This document shows positions 8,218 through 10,301 of a DNA stretch of 10,301 nucleotides, piece after piece. The DNA is taken from assembly GCA_025925615.1 (NCBI GenBank), contig JAICLN010000121.1, positions 1 through 10,301 on the forward strand, read 5' to 3'. The position numbers and the translations under genes were made by a program. Numbering within the stretch: the stretch's first letter is position 1; every line of letters begins with the position of its first letter. The DNA is from Actinomycetospora sp. (GTDB taxonomy: Bacteria > Actinomycetota > Actinomycetes > Mycobacteriales > Pseudonocardiaceae). The notes below the pieces were generated by a model. That model was not told the origin of the DNA. It made no database searches and worked only from the letters and a program-made list of their open reading frames with translations.

Positions 8218-10143
8218 ATGCGTCTCCCCGACGAGCAGTACCAGTGGTCACCGACCGGCCGTCCTCCCCGCACGTCCGCACGGCTGCTCGCCGTCCTCGG
8301 TGTCCTCGTCCTCCCCGCCCTGGCCCTCGCCCTGTACGCCGCCGGCGTCCTCGGTGTCTGGCCGGCGCTCGGCGGCGCCGCGGTCACCCTCGGCGTCGGG
8401 ATGGCCGTGCTCGCGGGCCGCCCGCTGTTCATGCGCCCGGAGGTCGCGATGGTCCCCGACACCGGCGACTTCGTGCCCGGCGCGCGGGTCCTCGTCGTCG
8501 GCGGCGGCTACGTCGGCCTCGTCGCGGCCCGGGCCCTGCAGGAGCGGCTGGGGATCGCGGGCGACGGGCGTCACCGCGGCGCCCGGCCCGCCCGGTCCCG
8601 TGCGTCGGTGCCGATCGGGTCGGTGACGGTCGTCGACCCGCAGCCGCACATGACCTACCAGCCGTTCCTGCCCGAGGCGGCCGGCGGCTCGATCGCCCCG
8701 CGGCACCTCACGGTGTCGCTGCGCCGGGTGCTCGACCGCTGCGACGTCGTCACCGGGGCCGTCGTGGCGGTCGACGACGCGCGCCGCCGCGCCGTCGTGA
8801 GCCTGCCCGACGGGACCTCGCGGGAGATCTCTTACGACGTCCTCGTGATCGCCCCCGGCGCCATCGCCCGGGAGCTGCCCGTGCCGGGGCTGGCCGACCG
8901 CGCGCTGACCTTCCGGACGGTCCGCGACGCCGCCGCACTGCGCGACCACGTGCTCTCCCGCCTCGACGCCGCCGCCTCGGTGGTGCCGACGACGCCGGCC
9001 GAGGTCGCCCGCCGCGAGCGGCTGCTCACCTTCGTCGTGGTCGGCGGGGGCTTCGCCGGCGTCGAGGCGCTCGGCGAGCTCGAGGACCTCGCGCGGCGGG
9101 CCGGCCGGCAGGTGGGGATCGACCCGGCCGAGCTGCGCTGGGTGCTCGTCGAGGCGGCGCGCCGGATCATGCCCGAGGTCAGCGAGCCGACCGCCGCCCG
9201 CGTGCACGGCAAGCTCGCCCGCCGCGGCGTCGAGGTCCGGGTCGGGGCCGGGATCGGCTCCGCGCTCGACGGCACGGTCCGGCTGGCCGACGGCACCGTC
9301 ATCCCGACCGACACGATCGTCCTGGCGGCGGGTACGCGTCCGCACCCGCTGCTGGAGCGCACCGACCTGCCCCTGGAGCGCACCGGCAAGGTCCGCTGCA
9401 CCCCGATGCTGCAGGTCATCGGCCGGACGCACGTCTTCGCGGCGGGCGACGGCGCGGCCGTGCCGGACCTGGCCCGTGGCGCCACCCTCGCCGACGAGGA
9501 CCCGAAGCTGCTCACCGCGCCGACCGCGCAGCACGCGGTGCGCCAGGCCCGGGTGCTCGCCGAGAACGTCGTCGCTTACCTCGGCGGGCGCCCGCTGCAG
9601 CCCTACCGGCACGCTTCGTCCGGCGTGGTCGCCGGGCTCGGCCGCCGGCGCGGCGTGGCGGAAATCCGCGGCGTGCGGGTGATGGGCTGGCCGGCCTACG
9701 CGCTGCACCGCGCCTACCACCTCTGGGCCATGCCGACGGCGGAGCGCAAGGCGCGCATCGTCCTGGACTGGGTCGCTTCCGCCCTGCTCGGGCGCGACCC
9801 GGTGGCCATGGGCGCGGTGGTGCCCGCCCCGCTGCGGGGGGACGACGAGGTCGAGGTGGACGCGGCGGGGAGTGTCAGCGATGTCGCATCGCAGACACAG
9901 GATTCGATCCAGCACGCCGATAGGGTCTGGAAATCCACATCGTCGCGACCGTACGCCCCGGCACCCGCTCCGGCATCCGAGCGCTCCGACGCGTACGACC
10001 AGCCGACGCTGCGCGAGCCGCACCCCTCGCTCCCGACGCCGGGTGGGTGGACGATGGCGGCCCGCCCGGACGGCACGCCGACCGGTGGGCAGCCCGCCCT
10101 CACGTGGATCCGGCCCGGGAGGCACGACTTCCTCGAGCGGTGA
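8218..10143 (+). CDS. Type II NADH dehydrogenase-like FAD/NAD(P) oxidoreductase with added N-terminal membrane hairpin
   Basis: A 641-residue flavoprotein whose core (about 88-540) is a two-dinucleotide-fold oxidoreductase of the NDH-2 type, which passes electrons from NADH to membrane quinone without pumping protons. The FAD fold starts at VLVVGGGYVG (91-100) and continues to VTVVDPQPHMTYQPFLPEAA. The NAD(P) fold is FVVVGGGFAGVE (272-283). The second FAD contact is VFAAGDGAAVPD (406-417) and the quinone-side segment is TAQHAVRQARVLAEN. Two features are unusual. Residues 21-40 and 43-66 form two hydrophobic helices flanked by Arg on both sides, predicting a membrane hairpin with the enzyme in the cytoplasm. 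Residues from about 545 on form a Pro/Ser/Ala-rich tail with no recognisable domain. An Arg-rich insert of about 20 residues (113-133) sits between the first FAD helix and strand 2. The gene has its own leader with a strong hairpin, so it is probably transcribed alone. Confidence 0.87.
   Translation: MRLPDEQYQWSPTGRPPRTSARLLAVLGVLVLPALALALYAAGVLGVWPALGGAAVTLGVGMAVLAGRPLFMRPEVAMVPDTGDFVPGARVLVVGGGYVGLVAARALQERLGIAGDGRHRGARPARSRASVPIGSVTVVDPQPHMTYQPFLPEAAGGSIAPRHLTVSLRRVLDRCDVVTGAVVAVDDARRRAVVSLPDGTSREISYDVLVIAPGAIARELPVPGLADRALTFRTVRDAAALRDHVLSRLDAAASVVPTTPAEVARRERLLTFVVVGGGFAGVEALGELEDLARRAGRQVGIDPAELRWVLVEAARRIMPEVSEPTAARVHGKLARRGVEVRVGAGIGSALDGTVRLADGTVIPTDTIVLAAGTRPHPLLERTDLPLERTGKVRCTPMLQVIGRTHVFAAGDGAAVPDLARGATLADEDPKLLTAPTAQHAVRQARVLAENVVAYLGGRPLQPYRHASSGVVAGLGRRRGVAEIRGVRVMGWPAYALHRAYHLWAMPTAERKARIVLDWVASALLGRDPVAMGAVVPAPLRGDDEVEVDAAGSVSDVASQTQDSIQHADRVWKSTSSRPYAPAPAPASERSDAYDQPTLREPHPSLPTPGGWTMAARPDGTPTGGQPALTWIRPGRHDFLER
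9872..9898. repeat. 27-bp inverted repeat inside the C-terminal tail region
   Basis: gtgtc-a-gcgatg (9872-9883) pairs with catcgc-a-gacac (9887-9898) around a 3-nt centre, with one A/A mismatch per arm. It lies where the NADH dehydrogenase core ends and the low-complexity tail begins, and where codon third positions stop being almost purely G/C. It could be a former terminator or operator that is now inside the reading frame; its function is unknown. Confidence 0.5.
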
Positions 10144-10149
10144 ACCGCG

Positions 10150-10301
<152 letters not shown>

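Overview
This window is very GC-rich. Third codon positions are almost all G or C, GTG starts occur, and two gene starts look leaderless. Together with pheT on one side and argC on the other, this points to an actinobacterium, most likely of the Pseudonocardiales type; the order is an inference from gene content and style. Complete genes fill the window apart from truncated pheT at the left edge and truncated argC at the right edge.

Left to right: (1) the last ~696 codons of pheT, the phenylalanyl-tRNA synthetase beta chain (+). (2) A perfect 40-bp palindrome that contains the stop codons of both pheT and the convergent tetR, apparently a bidirectional terminator. (3) A tetR-family repressor (-) divergent from an alpha/beta hydrolase (+), sharing a ~60-bp control region packed with palindromes. 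(4) A thiamine-diphosphate 2-oxo acid decarboxylase of the pyruvate/indolepyruvate type (-), whose 3' end overlaps the hydrolase by 22 nt. (5) Divergent from it, an HTH_42 (AlkZ/YcaQ-type) putative DNA glycosylase, coupled by an ATGA overlap to an acyl-CoA synthetase (both +). (6) A 260-bp non-coding stretch with a predicted multi-branch RNA fold directly after the ligase, then a -10-like element and a 12-bp all-GC hairpin. (7) A type II NADH dehydrogenase-like flavoprotein (+) with an added N-terminal two-helix membrane hairpin and an added disordered C-terminal tail. (8) A short intergenic region with 10-bp phased repeats and a good promoter, leading into leaderless-looking argC (+).

The outer genes belong to conserved translation and arginine blocks that lie near each other in many actinobacteria. 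The six genes between them look like variable cargo at that junction. They share no obvious single pathway. The TetR/hydrolase pair is probably one regulatory unit and the glycosylase/ligase pair another; the decarboxylase and the NADH dehydrogenase appear to be single transcription units. No CRISPR array, tRNA, rRNA, transposase or phage gene was seen.
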